Source: a virus
Length of the DNA: 21,455 nt
IMG/VR virus record: IMGVR_UViG_3300023176_004115
Coordinates: 1-21,455 of that record
Direction: 5' to 3' (one strand)
The notes beneath the pieces are model-generated. The model was not told the DNA's origin. It saw only the letters and a program-made list of their open reading frames with translations, and searched no databases. Of this stretch, positions 8,301 through 15,821 are shown piece after piece. Each line of letters begins with the position of its first letter. The first letter of the stretch is position 1. Made by a program: the position numbers and the translations under genes.

Positions 8301-9619
8301 TAACCAATGATATTTCCCTGAGCAGTGCCTTGAGAAACTGTGAAGTTATCTCTCAGTTCAAGTGTCTGATAAGCATTAGAGATACTAGAACCGCTAATAT
8401 TTAAAAATCCATATACATTTTCTACTACACAATTATTACCCAGAGAGAACGGAACAATTACGTTCTGTGCAGAATCGGTCTCTCTTGGTTTATCAAGGTC
8501 AACATATGTTGGAGAAAGTGTTTTAACCCTATATCCCCTAACATATGCAGTACCTGGTCCAATTTCAATGGAGTACAAGTCCTCACTTGCAACTGCACCG
8601 CTCGAAGTGATACCTCCAGCGGAATAAACTCCATTATTAAATCCATCATCTAAATTCTCTCTCATGTCAACCGTAAAATCGGTGACCACATAATCGCCAG
8701 ACTCTTCGTATGTTCTAAGAGCCATTGACTTTTCAAGTTCATCATATGCACTACGGTCAACAAGTTTTTCAACTTTAGTGCCATTAATACGAAGTAATTC
8801 AATAAAATCTTTATCTGCATCATCCGTAAGGAGTTTCTTAATTAGATTTGCAGTGATTCTGAATCTATGAGCACCAGGAGCAGCATAATTGGATGTTCCT
8901 GCAGCATTATCATTAAGACTTAAATCGTCTTCTGGGGTTACAATAGATTCCAGGATTTCTAAACCAATTCTATATCTGGGTTCCGTTCCATATTGGTCAA
9001 GGAGAACAGTTTGATATGATACGTCTACGAAGTAACCTCTAATAAAATAAACGCCTGGTTGAATATATGCAACAGAACCTTTTTGTAGAGCACTAGTTGG
9101 AAGAAGTTGTGCAAAGGGAGAACCAATTTCAATCAGAGTTGTACCAAATGTAATTTCAGTATCAGTAATTAACTGTTCGTTATCTTGGAAGGTTGCCTCA
9201 GTACTTTCATCACCACCAGATTGAATATACTTGATATAAAGTGTAATATATCCCTTGTCTGATTCAGTATCAGAAATAGTGAATAGAACTTTTGCCTTAA
9301 CGCCTGTTGTTAATCCCTCAATAATTTTTCCGTTTAATTGAGTTCTATAGAGTTCAACATCAGCACCCAAGAACGATTCTTGAAGCATGATAGCATCGAC
9401 ATTCAGGTCATATCCTACCTGACCTGGGATGACCATTGCGCCATCTTTGAACAAGTGTTGTCCGACATTCTCAATCTGATTCTGGAGAACCGACTGCATT
9501 GTTGTAAGTTCTCTCGCCTGAATTGGAAATCCAGGACGGAAGAGAACTTTATAAAAGTTCTTATCCTTATCGAAATCGTCGTAATAAGGAGTGACGTTAA
9601 GGTTGGTGTTCTGTGCCAT
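2336..9619 (-). CDS. Giant virion structural protein, DUF4815-type (baseplate/tail associated)
   Basis: This encodes 2427 residues. The N-terminus (PYYDDFDKDKNFYKVLFRPG, then QARELTTMQSVLQNQI) and the segment GPGTAYVRGYRVKTLSP near 355 are typical of DUF4815 proteins of T4-like marine phages. Further conserved blocks are DWYLPRIDKLFLSPDG (about 1069), a helical YTMRDIGKLEKRIDQVEYYT (about 1132), an Arg-rich belt (about 1310-1430) containing RSRNIRITAERMKP and FYIFFD, and a beta domain starting WWDPLAQSFLVDIPGG (about 1641-1796). Small-barrel repeats occur near 485-535, 865-910 and 1845-1945. A TTINVNDG...ERGLDGTTA module lies at about 2035-2120. The stop codon overlaps the next gene, and the start overlaps the gp8 stop by one base (TAATG), so translation is probably coupled. 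There is no obvious Shine-Dalgarno. Some cyanophage annotations call large proteins here VrlC; that is from memory. Virion role is likely, exact location unknown. Confidence 0.88.
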   Translation of the reverse strand: MAQNTNLNVTPYYDDFDKDKNFYKVLFRPGFPIQARELTTMQSVLQNQIENVGQHLFKDGAMVIPGQVGYDLNVDAIMLQESFLGADVELYRTQLNGKIIEGLTTGVKAKVLFTISDTESDKGYITLYIKYIQSGGDESTEATFQDNEQLITDTEITFGTTLIEIGSPFAQLLPTSALQKGSVAYIQPGVYFIRGYFVDVSYQTVLLDQYGTEPRYRIGLEILESIVTPEDDLSLNDNAAGTSNYAAPGAHRFRITANLIKKLLTDDADKDFIELLRINGTKVEKLVDRSAYDELEKSMALRTYEESGDYVVTDFTVDMRENLDDGFNNGVYSAGGITSSGAVASEDLYSIEIGPGTAYVRGYRVKTLSPTYVDLDKPRETDSAQNVIVPFSLGNNCVVENVYGFLNISGSSISNAYQTLELRDNFTVSQGTAQGNIIGYARAATLEHIEDPDNTFGNADDEYSLHMFDVQMFVIIELDSNQTIDAGSLLVGSTSGAKGYIVNAVTNADHIQLYQVEGTFVKGEILTLDGTQLDTIQEVHVYQFSDVRQVAARDEVTTSIEFTADVVLQDEKTLQGQTFTYVATAGSETITGLNSNFAADLRAGDRIYFNSTDYVDVDYVDPTALTTSNPTTIFNFADQVVNVTPGASAPSAGTVSTLIRYRSRLEGSNNANLFSQLAKPFVKSISDESMIVRRTFDAQTVASNSISITLPENEQFEAISDSNYTITVLAGTNTTHPVGDQVTIDTSDSNAIGYTSFTTSDRTTLQVDNLTNITSVKVTATISKNVTQRKTKSPVEMFVLKVNKTIQNLDKQNYGLLYSNLYGTRIEDVDVSLGLTDAYKIHAVYESLDDNDPVLPSVTLVEPAFFATGSIVSGRTSLARGRVVGFNSSTLKLSIVYLDGSFQPGETIDGFDSTSASISAIINDSVGSVESGSKVITDRYRLETGQTNFQYAISKIVREKGVATPIRKLKIVFDYYNHSATGDYFGGQSYLNTSYSDVPTYDGRFLSDYLDFRPGVKNLYSGAGSVASPAYVNCSTLDFKSRVYPTSGTPGATLFDIPKIDSDFRCDFDWYLPRIDKLFLSPDGEFKVIKGKSEELPGEPDDLQESMLLATLRHAPYGFDPNDDVIITKSENRRYTMRDIGKLEKRIDQVEYYTSLNMLESDTFNVDVLDATGKNRLKNGFIVDDFTDHSKSSTTSVDYSASLDFEEGVARPSHYTTAFSLILNESLSTNIQRTGATSADDEGAIISLPYTEDTLIEQPYASRVENVNPFNVFAYIGNITLDPASDNWVDTRRLPTRVTTIEGNFQATRQRLNATGRGGFAPIQWGSWRTNWTGRRTSGSRTWREHTFANFVSGRGRRVLASRTVTTTRRQTRTGIRTRVVPRIDRQSLGDSIVSSTSISWMRSRNIRITAERMKPRTRFYIFFDRKNINDYVTPKIIEVIKDPSVDSRTNSIPFVPGETITGTKSKCKLLCLRPDSWFNGYNPYDDSELPTSYSSNTNFVNHNVYAQAMRNGRNAKYYGNIQVGEVLRGASGAKAVVKDRRHVTDRFGKYRGNFFIPEPIKNVNPRWKTGTRTLRMTSQADDTRIPGAVASSGEVEFTAAGTLQKIRENVLAVRNADVVRDTVTQRRTVRTTRTETRQVGWWDPLAQSFLVDIPGGIFVTSVEIYFYATDATIPISMQIRTMENGYPTTSILPFSDVTIEPTEIQTSETASIPTKFTFRAPVYIPQSIEHCFVLFSDSNEYQVWISRMGDQEIGGDRTISEQPYAGVLFKSQNATTWTADQYEDMKFKLNRAVFDNTQNSVVVYNNAELRKGNGGVAELPIDSVQTFQPELQLVLNSTTLPYTKGARVYQKTTLAEGTIVDVDQTAGGVVLTVNDISGTFAAGSDTGGVITNRLVSSKTTATVVVTGATGDFIVGETVTGDSAAAPTGEVVSWNSGTNTLELRYVSTNFDDVTPETITGSESAKTASISTSTAPVYSGDAVESSEVSDAFPETSPTFTTTQRRVRIIHTNHGMHSLNNNVSISGVISEVSPTTLTSSISASDTTINVNDGSAFHKIINGASISNSNVGYIRVSPPSDTDEIFPLKVGLDYDEDEYEIMSYEAISGDGKTITITERGLDGTTARAFSDESVVECYNLDGIPLTEINKTHTAISNPTLDTYDVVTSSIARLGIRSGGEYIQATQNIQYEVLAPQIEKMLLPGCNITARVNTVTGTSINDGTSLTQNSFANTGEFYDILLDEDNYFTSPQIICSQINESSELSGGKSFRMDITLTSETDNVSPIIDMDRLSMLTTSNRINNPSNANDALISEGDTHEAIYITKIATLTNPSSAIKLIFGGYRPPNTQIKPLYRVLPTGSTDPIESYGWSYFPTNDATIPGTTEQLFFSDYEYEVSGLDFTQYQVKILFISPNQASVPQIQDFRAIALAV

Positions 9620-11151
9620 TAGAATTCGATTACGATTTTGATGTCTTCTACCTGGTCGTTTGCACGACTAATTGATCTCCTATTATCTATATAAACAACG
9701 TTACCGCTGTTTGATTCAATCTCGGGTTTTGCATAACCATTGTTAAACCTCATACCCAAATCATATTCAGTGTTGTTAATAGTTCTGGAAGATGAATTAG
9801 GAACGGCAGGAAAATTAACATCTGGTTGACCAGCAGCACCAGATGTTGCTCCATTGATAACGTTAGAACCATCAAACTCGTTTTGTGTACCAGTAACCTC
9901 TGGGAAAATACCATCTGTAGCATTCTGATAATACTTCAGAAGTTTAGTAGTAGGATTCCAAGAAATTACTCGACCACGAGCAGTAACGTTTGTTCCACCA
10001 ACGACTCGGGTTTGAGTGATAATTTCATCAGGTACATAATTACCTTGGAACGTTGGTGAGAAGATAACTGCCTTTGTAGCAGATACAGTCAAATCAGAAA
10101 TAAGTTCTGCTGTACCAAACTTCAATGGATTGGTAATTAAACCAATACGACGATAGTCGTTATCGATTGGGAAATCGCCAGCACCCTCGTCATAAGAGAG
10201 TTTAGCGTTTACCATAACACGAAACGCACCAAGTTCAACGACAGAATCTGCACCATGACCACCAGGAGGGGGAATGATGACATCAACCTGAGCACTGTTT
10301 CCAGTACCAATTCCAGTGATGTTATCAACACTAATCTTACCAAAAGTGTATCCAGTACCACCAGAAGTTACTGTCGCAGAAATAATTTTACCACCATCAA
10401 CAACAATGGAAACACGACCACCAGTGCCATCACCGTTGATAGCAACGTTGTCATACGTTCCATTATTGTATCCTGTTCCCGCAGCATTAATAACAACGGT
10501 ATCAATTTCACCAGCAACAGCATTAGTTTTTACCGCATCATTGGTAAAAACTGGCATGTAGTCATTGGAGAAAAACTTAAGAACCGAAGCAACAGGAATA
10601 GTATACATATACTTCCAGCGATATCCATCGCCAGTAGTAATAATACTAGTAGAAGTACCAGTAGGTTCAACCGTAGAGGGTTTGCCGTTGGGGTCTGAAG
10701 GAGAAGTACCGTTGTAAATAACTTTATATACTTGATATTGAGAATTTACAACATAAAAATCGGAGTCATATAATTTAGTCGCACCAGAAGAAGCAGTCTT
10801 ACTAGGAGAGTAATCATGACGATACATGTCATATGTAAAACCAAGTCCACCAGTAGTTTGTTCTGGAGAAACCCAGTCAATACGACGAACAACCTGAACA
10901 GTATCAGCAGCAAGAACTCTTTTCAGAGAAACCATGTCGTCATAAGAACCAGAAAATTCTTGAAACGAATCAACCGCTTGAGGGGGAGAATTCTCATTAT
11001 CCCAGGGTTGAGGTCTTCCAATGAAAAGATATAACCTATCACGATTTGTTCCTGCGACATCATCACTATCGGTAGGATTTGGTCCTTCCAATGATTTGAT
11101 AAATTTTCTCGCAGAAAAAATTCTAAATTGATCAGTAAGTAGAGCTGCCAT
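9619..11151 (-). CDS. gp8: Baseplate wedge protein gp8
   Basis: This encodes 510 residues and is homologous to T4 gp8, a wedge subunit of the contractile-tail baseplate. Matching landmarks in order are the N-terminal LYLFIGRPQPW (T4: ITFGRSEPW), VVRRIDW (T4: VIPRRDW), GDGYRWKYMYTIP near 175-187 (T4: GDGYVWEYLFEIP), RRIGLITNPL near 332-341 (T4: RQISIITNPL), and the C-terminus SGNVVYIDNR...DQVEDIKIVIEF (T4: SGEMIYMENR...DQTEEINILFTF). T4 gp8 has 334 residues, so this one is enlarged. One insert (about 215-295) carries two GTGY repeats, and a second (about 365-440) holds a small-barrel repeat. It is the first gene after the late promoter at 11179 and overlaps the next gene by one base. A purine-rich AAGAGGA lies about 20 nt upstream, too far to be a standard ribosome-binding site. 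Confidence 0.94.
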   Translation of the reverse strand: MAALLTDQFRIFSARKFIKSLEGPNPTDSDDVAGTNRDRLYLFIGRPQPWDNENSPPQAVDSFQEFSGSYDDMVSLKRVLAADTVQVVRRIDWVSPEQTTGGLGFTYDMYRHDYSPSKTASSGATKLYDSDFYVVNSQYQVYKVIYNGTSPSDPNGKPSTVEPTGTSTSIITTGDGYRWKYMYTIPVASVLKFFSNDYMPVFTNDAVKTNAVAGEIDTVVINAAGTGYNNGTYDNVAINGDGTGGRVSIVVDGGKIISATVTSGGTGYTFGKISVDNITGIGTGNSAQVDVIIPPPGGHGADSVVELGAFRVMVNAKLSYDEGAGDFPIDNDYRRIGLITNPLKFGTAELISDLTVSATKAVIFSPTFQGNYVPDEIITQTRVVGGTNVTARGRVISWNPTTKLLKYYQNATDGIFPEVTGTQNEFDGSNVINGATSGAAGQPDVNFPAVPNSSSRTINNTEYDLGMRFNNGYAKPEIESNSGNVVYIDNRRSISRANDQVEDIKIVIEF

Positions 11152-11178
11152 TTGCTATGGTACTATTGTCCTCTTGTT

Positions 11179-11186
11179 TATTTATG
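11179..11186 (-). promoter_or_regulatory. T4-type late promoter for gp8 and downstream genes
   Basis: On the minus strand this reads CATAAATA in the 39-bp gap between the stop of the 1541-aa gene and the gp8 start, 27 nt upstream of the ATG. The octamer is identical to the one before the tail fibre gene. No terminator precedes it, so read-through from upstream genes is also expected. Confidence 0.7.
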
Positions 11187-11190
11187 TTGA

Positions 11191-14100
11191 TTACGAACGG
11201 ATAATTGTTTGATACTCAATACTCTTGATTCTGTATGAAGCACCACCATTTCCAACCAATCTTTCTCCACCAATAATTGCCTGAGCAACAGCACCAGCAC
11301 CAGTAGTGTCTGATGGGTCATTCGTAAATGTTACTGTTGGATGATAATTATAAGAACCATCTACATATGGAATTATTCCATATCCACCATTAGTAATAGT
11401 TAATGAATCAATTTGGTCCCCAGCAGCTGTCATATTGACAGTTGCAGTACACTCAATGTCTCCAATATTTTCAATAGTAACTGTTGGAGCTACACTATAG
11501 TTTGTTCCAGGATTTTGGACAATAAAGTCAACAACAGTGCTATTTTGGGAAAATTCATACAAATATCCAGCGATTCCAATATTAATGTTCCCAGTGTTAT
11601 ATGGAACAATACTATTTACAACTAAGATTTGTGAACTTGGGTCCCAAGAAACAACAGTTCCTCTAACACCAGAAATTTCTCCAGTAACAATTTCATTTAC
11701 ACTATAGTTCTGACCATTACTAAAGTTAGCATCCAATTTAATGCTAAGTATGGATGCGTGTTCAACACCATCACTCAATGCGCCAGCAGCACTAATATTT
11801 GCATACTTGAATGGAATACTACCATCTTTGATGCTATCACCAACTTGGAAGAGAGTTGTATTCTGCCCACCAACAGTCTCTTCAATACCATAGAGAGAAC
11901 TGTAGATTCCTCCATCAAGACTAATTTGACTCTCATAGTCCGTCCCTGTATTTACCAAATCAGGAATACCATCACCAGCACCATCCAACTCATCATCATC
12001 TTCAAAGGTTTTATCCTGCAATGTTGATAATGGAGACGTTAATAAACTAATAGAATCTCCAACTGAATTGATAACTACATGAGGTAAAAATCCTCCTGGC
12101 GCACTAGATGCAACACCCGCATCAAATTGAACAATAGCATCTTCCGTAGATGGAATACCTCCATCAATAAACGCTAACTCATCAACCTCAAAAGTAACTA
12201 AAAGTTCTCTTGTAGATGGATTCCAGTCATAAACTTTAGCAACTTTATTGCTAGCATTTTCTACTCTACGAATGACTCTATCACCAACATTAAATTGATA
12301 AGTAGAAACACCACTTGGGTCATTCTGCCCAGCATCCAAAATAACTCTCTGGTCGTAATTGAAGTTAACACCCCTTGTTAAACCAGAGAATTTGCCAGCA
12401 CTTTTAGATGTATAGGAAATAGTTTCAGTTCCCAGAATAATTTCACCAGAACCAGGATATGCAGCAGTAGAATCTACAAAAATTTCTGTATCTGATGGAG
12501 CAACATCTTTTACAAGTCCAGTTAAGTAAATATCAGATGAATTGAAAGCCTGTCTCGCTCTAGTTTTACGTTTTAAGTTTACTAACTTGGTGAAAATAAT
12601 ATTTGGTGAACTGACATAACCCTCTCCAGGATTTGTTACATCAATTCCAACAACAGAACCCTGATCAATCCTAGCAACTGCCTCAGCACCAATACCTCCC
12701 CCACCAGTGATAAGAATATATGGGGGTTCTTGATAGAATTCTCCAGGGTCGGCAACACTGATAGAAGTAACTTTACCCAAAGTATCAATTGATGCTGCAC
12801 CTTGAGCACCCTGACCGCCGCCACCTTCAAAAATTAGAGTTGGTGGGGTGGCATATTGCCTTCCAGGATTGGTTAGAGAAAGACCTGTAATACTTTGTAC
12901 AATTGCAGAACCTGTGGCACCAGTACCCTCTCCACCCAAAATTCTAGCTTTAGCAGGACCAAAATAGTTGTCACCATTTCTAGCCATCTTAATATAAGAT
13001 ACTCGTCCATCATCGGTTAGGACTACATTACCTTCAGCACCTTGAGGTACTACATCATCTGGTACTGGTACTACATCGCCTTCAAATAAAGGTGTGCCAT
13101 AATATTTTGGACCAATTATGTATGGATATACAGGATTTCCACTAGAGTCCTCAGTCATATAATATGCATAAGTACCATTTGGATATTCTGGAGTAGGACC
13201 GAACTTACCATTGTATTCATCTAGAGTTCCAATACCTTCTTCATAAATATAATCTTCTACAAGGTCACCAAGAATATAACCTTCTTGAATAGTTCTGAAT
13301 CCATGGTCGGGGTCACTATATGCAAACAAGTATAGTAATCTTGGAGCATTTACAGGAATTTCGAATCTTATTTCTCTTTGAGATGCGCCATTAAAAGAAC
13401 TAATGTAGGTAGTATATGTGACTTCACTGCTATCAATATAATATGAAATCCCTTCACCATCAAATAAGTATGTTGTATCTCCAATGATAATGGGACTTCC
13501 TCCATGCCACCCATCTTGTGTAGTTGAGAATAATATAAATTGGTCATCATTACTCGCATCATCTTGATTGAAGATATAAGTTTTTCCTCTGGCAAGATTT
13601 AAAAATGATGGTCTAATTCCATCAATTAAAAATTCCCCATTACTAACAGTTACCGCATATGTAATTGTTTCTGGAGTAACTACTTCTTCTCTAGCACCAG
13701 GTAATTCATCAGAAGATTTCAATCTATATGAACTAATTTCTCTTTCTACAGCACCACTAGAGTTGTAACCATAAGGACCATAAATGGGATATCCATCAAA
13801 AGACATACCAAGAATTTTAGAGTGTCCATCTGGATGACGTGCAAAATCATCATCACCACCACCATAAGTTACCGCTCTAAGTCCCCAATGGTCAAAAGTG
13901 GGACCATCGGCACCAAGCATGTAAACATAGACCAACTGATTCTCTCTTCTGACATCAGGTGGAATACCTACAGTTACGGTTTTAATGCTATTGAAACTGG
14001 TGTCAAAATAACGAGCAACATAACTAGAACCATACACAGTTCCTGAGAAGAAAATTCTCAAATCTTCACCAATATCAGGAGTTTCGCCACCATTAGCACT

Positions 14101-15816
14101 ATTTCCTCGGATAACTTCCAAATCCAGAGTAAATACGTTTGTTAAGTCTAGTCTAAACGCAACATGTCTGTTTGAAGTACCACTGCCAAATCTAAAATGT
14201 CTACCAATATCAAATCCACCAGTTGAACCTGTACCAGTTCCACTGTCTTCAAGAGTGGCACGCAATAGTTCTCCAGAATATTGACTCATCAAATCATCTG
14301 GACTGATTGTTGTTTGACCCTTGAAGAACTCACCAATATAATAATCATTTGGTGTTTGTTCGTCATCAACTACAGAACTAAGAACCATATAACCTTCATG
14401 TCCTTCATATCCAGACATATACCTATGGTTCTTACAATGATAGTAGATTCTATCATTTTCATCTGGATTCATAATGAATATCGCCTGATATTCATTTTCA
14501 TAATCTGCTGCTGGAGCAGCAGATACACCTGTACTATTGTAGTATAAACTTCCTCCTGCTAAAGCACCATCTCGACTGGTACTAAATTGCATTGGATGTC
14601 CAAGAGGATGAATTTCAGATGGTTGATTAGATACATCACTTTGATTCCAACGAATCAAATAGTTCCTCTGAACTTGAATATTTTCTGGGGCAAAATAATA
14701 CTGTCCTGGTACAAATGGACCGAATTCAGAAGCTTCTGGTCCGAAATCAATATAGAATATTCCATTGGGAAAAGTTATTGGAGCAGAACCAACCCTAAAT
14801 TGAAATCCTGTTGAACCCAAAATCAAATCATCAGTAGAAAATAATTCCGTTGTTCCTACAAGTCTCAAATAGATATGAGTAATATCATTCTGAGAATTTC
14901 TTACGATTTTAGCAACTGTCCCTCTAGCATTTCCACCAATTTCCTCACAAACTCTACCAACTTCAAGAGGACCAAGGGATTCGTCAAGGTCTGCAACTTC
15001 AAGCAAAACATTATCATACTCGACCTTTACATTCCAGGTAAACTGTTTAAAGGTTCCCCATTCAAATACCCCATTGTCCAAAGAAAATTCATCTAGTGTT
15101 TTACTACTGTGGTAGTAATAAACGTCGTCTTCAGTTATAGCGTCATATTCATTTGCGTTTTTTACATAAGGATATTTTACAGTGTCAACACTAAATCCTG
15201 GGGTAGTTCCTCCATCAGTGTCCCAATCTGGAGTATGAATTAAACCACCATTTGATAAAATACCAGTTACCTTATCTTTTTGCTCTACTCTACCAGTTCC
15301 AAAGGGCACATCCTTTCCTGCCCTAAGAATGAAAGTTTGGTCAAAATTTCTATCAGTAAGAGGTCCACCGCCAGGTGCTCTCTCAGATTGAAACGGAGTT
15401 GGTTTTGGGTGATTATCAGACTCAATTCTTAATCTATCTGTAATATTTCCACTTGCGCTCAATCCAAATGTTCCTCTGGTAAGAGAATTTGGATGTGATT
15501 GCCAAATTCTATTGAAATCAAATGAAGTTACAACGTCAGGTGTTTCCTGTTCTGGAATAATTTGAAGTCTTAATGGGTCATACCCTCTGCCCCTATCTAA
15601 AACTCGGACATGGATAATCTTACCAGAATCTTCGTCAATAATTGGATACAGTAGTGCTTCTGCAGTGGGAATGCCACATCCAGTAATGACTAGTCTAGGA
15701 GGATCTGCAACGTCATATCCAGACCCACCATCAACAACTTTTACAGCTTTAACACCGAAATTATCATCGAAAATTGGTTCGATGACAGCGCCAGTTCCAG
15801 GTACAGTTCTTGCCAT
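11191..15816 (-). CDS. Large virion protein with cupredoxin-like, YHYH-like and tandem Gly-rich repeat modules
   Basis: This encodes 1541 residues with no single recognised family. Modules in order: two GGSGY-type repeats (about 22-87); a cupredoxin-like domain (about 375-480) with potential metal ligands His407, Cys461, His464 and Met467; a reelin-like beta segment with [16 protein letters not shown] (about 567-590); a YHYH-domain-like segment with GHSKILG and [10 protein letters not shown] (about 640-700); a second cupredoxin-like fold lacking the ligands (about 735-845); four tandem Gly-rich repeats (944-1077); a TEIFVDST...GLTRG module (about 1106-1152); and small-barrel plus GGxGY-like repeats towards the C-terminus. 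The start lies five bases after the stop of the 406-aa gene, so the two are one operon. No membrane segment or signal peptide is seen. Location between a gp10-like protein and gp8 suggests a baseplate or proximal fibre component; this is inference. Confidence 0.85.
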   Translation of the reverse strand: MARTVPGTGAVIEPIFDDNFGVKAVKVVDGGSGYDVADPPRLVITGCGIPTAEALLYPIIDEDSGKIIHVRVLDRGRGYDPLRLQIIPEQETPDVVTSFDFNRIWQSHPNSLTRGTFGLSASGNITDRLRIESDNHPKPTPFQSERAPGGGPLTDRNFDQTFILRAGKDVPFGTGRVEQKDKVTGILSNGGLIHTPDWDTDGGTTPGFSVDTVKYPYVKNANEYDAITEDDVYYYHSSKTLDEFSLDNGVFEWGTFKQFTWNVKVEYDNVLLEVADLDESLGPLEVGRVCEEIGGNARGTVAKIVRNSQNDITHIYLRLVGTTELFSTDDLILGSTGFQFRVGSAPITFPNGIFYIDFGPEASEFGPFVPGQYYFAPENIQVQRNYLIRWNQSDVSNQPSEIHPLGHPMQFSTSRDGALAGGSLYYNSTGVSAAPAADYENEYQAIFIMNPDENDRIYYHCKNHRYMSGYEGHEGYMVLSSVVDDEQTPNDYYIGEFFKGQTTISPDDLMSQYSGELLRATLEDSGTGTGSTGGFDIGRHFRFGSGTSNRHVAFRLDLTNVFTLDLEVIRGNSANGGETPDIGEDLRIFFSGTVYGSSYVARYFDTSFNSIKTVTVGIPPDVRRENQLVYVYMLGADGPTFDHWGLRAVTYGGGDDDFARHPDGHSKILGMSFDGYPIYGPYGYNSSGAVEREISSYRLKSSDELPGAREEVVTPETITYAVTVSNGEFLIDGIRPSFLNLARGKTYIFNQDDASNDDQFILFSTTQDGWHGGSPIIIGDTTYLFDGEGISYYIDSSEVTYTTYISSFNGASQREIRFEIPVNAPRLLYLFAYSDPDHGFRTIQEGYILGDLVEDYIYEEGIGTLDEYNGKFGPTPEYPNGTYAYYMTEDSSGNPVYPYIIGPKYYGTPLFEGDVVPVPDDVVPQGAEGNVVLTDDGRVSYIKMARNGDNYFGPAKARILGGEGTGATGSAIVQSITGLSLTNPGRQYATPPTLIFEGGGGQGAQGAASIDTLGKVTSISVADPGEFYQEPPYILITGGGGIGAEAVARIDQGSVVGIDVTNPGEGYVSSPNIIFTKLVNLKRKTRARQAFNSSDIYLTGLVKDVAPSDTEIFVDSTAAYPGSGEIILGTETISYTSKSAGKFSGLTRGVNFNYDQRVILDAGQNDPSGVSTYQFNVGDRVIRRVENASNKVAKVYDWNPSTRELLVTFEVDELAFIDGGIPSTEDAIVQFDAGVASSAPGGFLPHVVINSVGDSISLLTSPLSTLQDKTFEDDDELDGAGDGIPDLVNTGTDYESQISLDGGIYSSLYGIEETVGGQNTTLFQVGDSIKDGSIPFKYANISAAGALSDGVEHASILSIKLDANFSNGQNYSVNEIVTGEISGVRGTVVSWDPSSQILVVNSIVPYNTGNINIGIAGYLYEFSQNSTVVDFIVQNPGTNYSVAPTVTIENIGDIECTATVNMTAAGDQIDSLTITNGGYGIIPYVDGSYNYHPTVTFTNDPSDTTGAGAVAQAIIGGERLVGNGGASYRIKSIEYQTIIRS
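12586..12987 (-). repeat. Tandem Gly-rich beta repeat, four units of 37-40 residues
   Basis: Residues 944-1077 of the 1541-aa protein contain four consecutive units. They begin at Met944 (MARNGDNY), Leu981 (LTNPGRQY), Val1021 (VADPGEFY) and Val1060 (VTNPGEGY); the last is incomplete. The shared pattern is NPGxxY, then PP or SP, a short hydrophobic strand, and GGxGxGAxAxI. The regular spacing suggests a beta-solenoid or bead-like rod. Confidence 0.8.
13290..13615 (-). other. Degenerate cupredoxin-like domain (no metal ligands)
   Basis: Within the 1541-aa protein, at about residues 735-845, [20 protein letters not shown] and [13 protein letters not shown] follow the layout of the two ligand-bearing domains nearby (RGxTYxFxN, HPFxI, VPxDAPxxLYYxC). 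The His of HPF is replaced by Gln and the Cys-x2-His-x2-Met loop is absent. Assignment rests on pattern similarity only. Confidence 0.5.
14374..14692 (-). other. Cupredoxin-like domain with copper-type ligand pattern in the 1541-aa protein
   Basis: At about residues 375-480, [12 protein letters not shown] (His407) is followed about 50 residues later by [12 protein letters not shown] (Cys461, His464, Met467). A distant His plus a C-terminal Cys-His-Met loop is the type-1 copper arrangement of plastocyanin-like proteins, though plastocyanin spaces the loop Cys-x2-His-x4-Met. Two extra His (403 and 460) lie close by. Metal binding is inferred. Confidence 0.55.
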
Positions 15817-15821
15817 TTATT

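Noticed and set aside
10255-10698. 147-codon plus-strand frame opposite gp8
   Set aside because: The product is a Ser/Asn/Thr/Arg-rich string antisense to the conserved gp8 gene, with no ribosome-binding site or motif.
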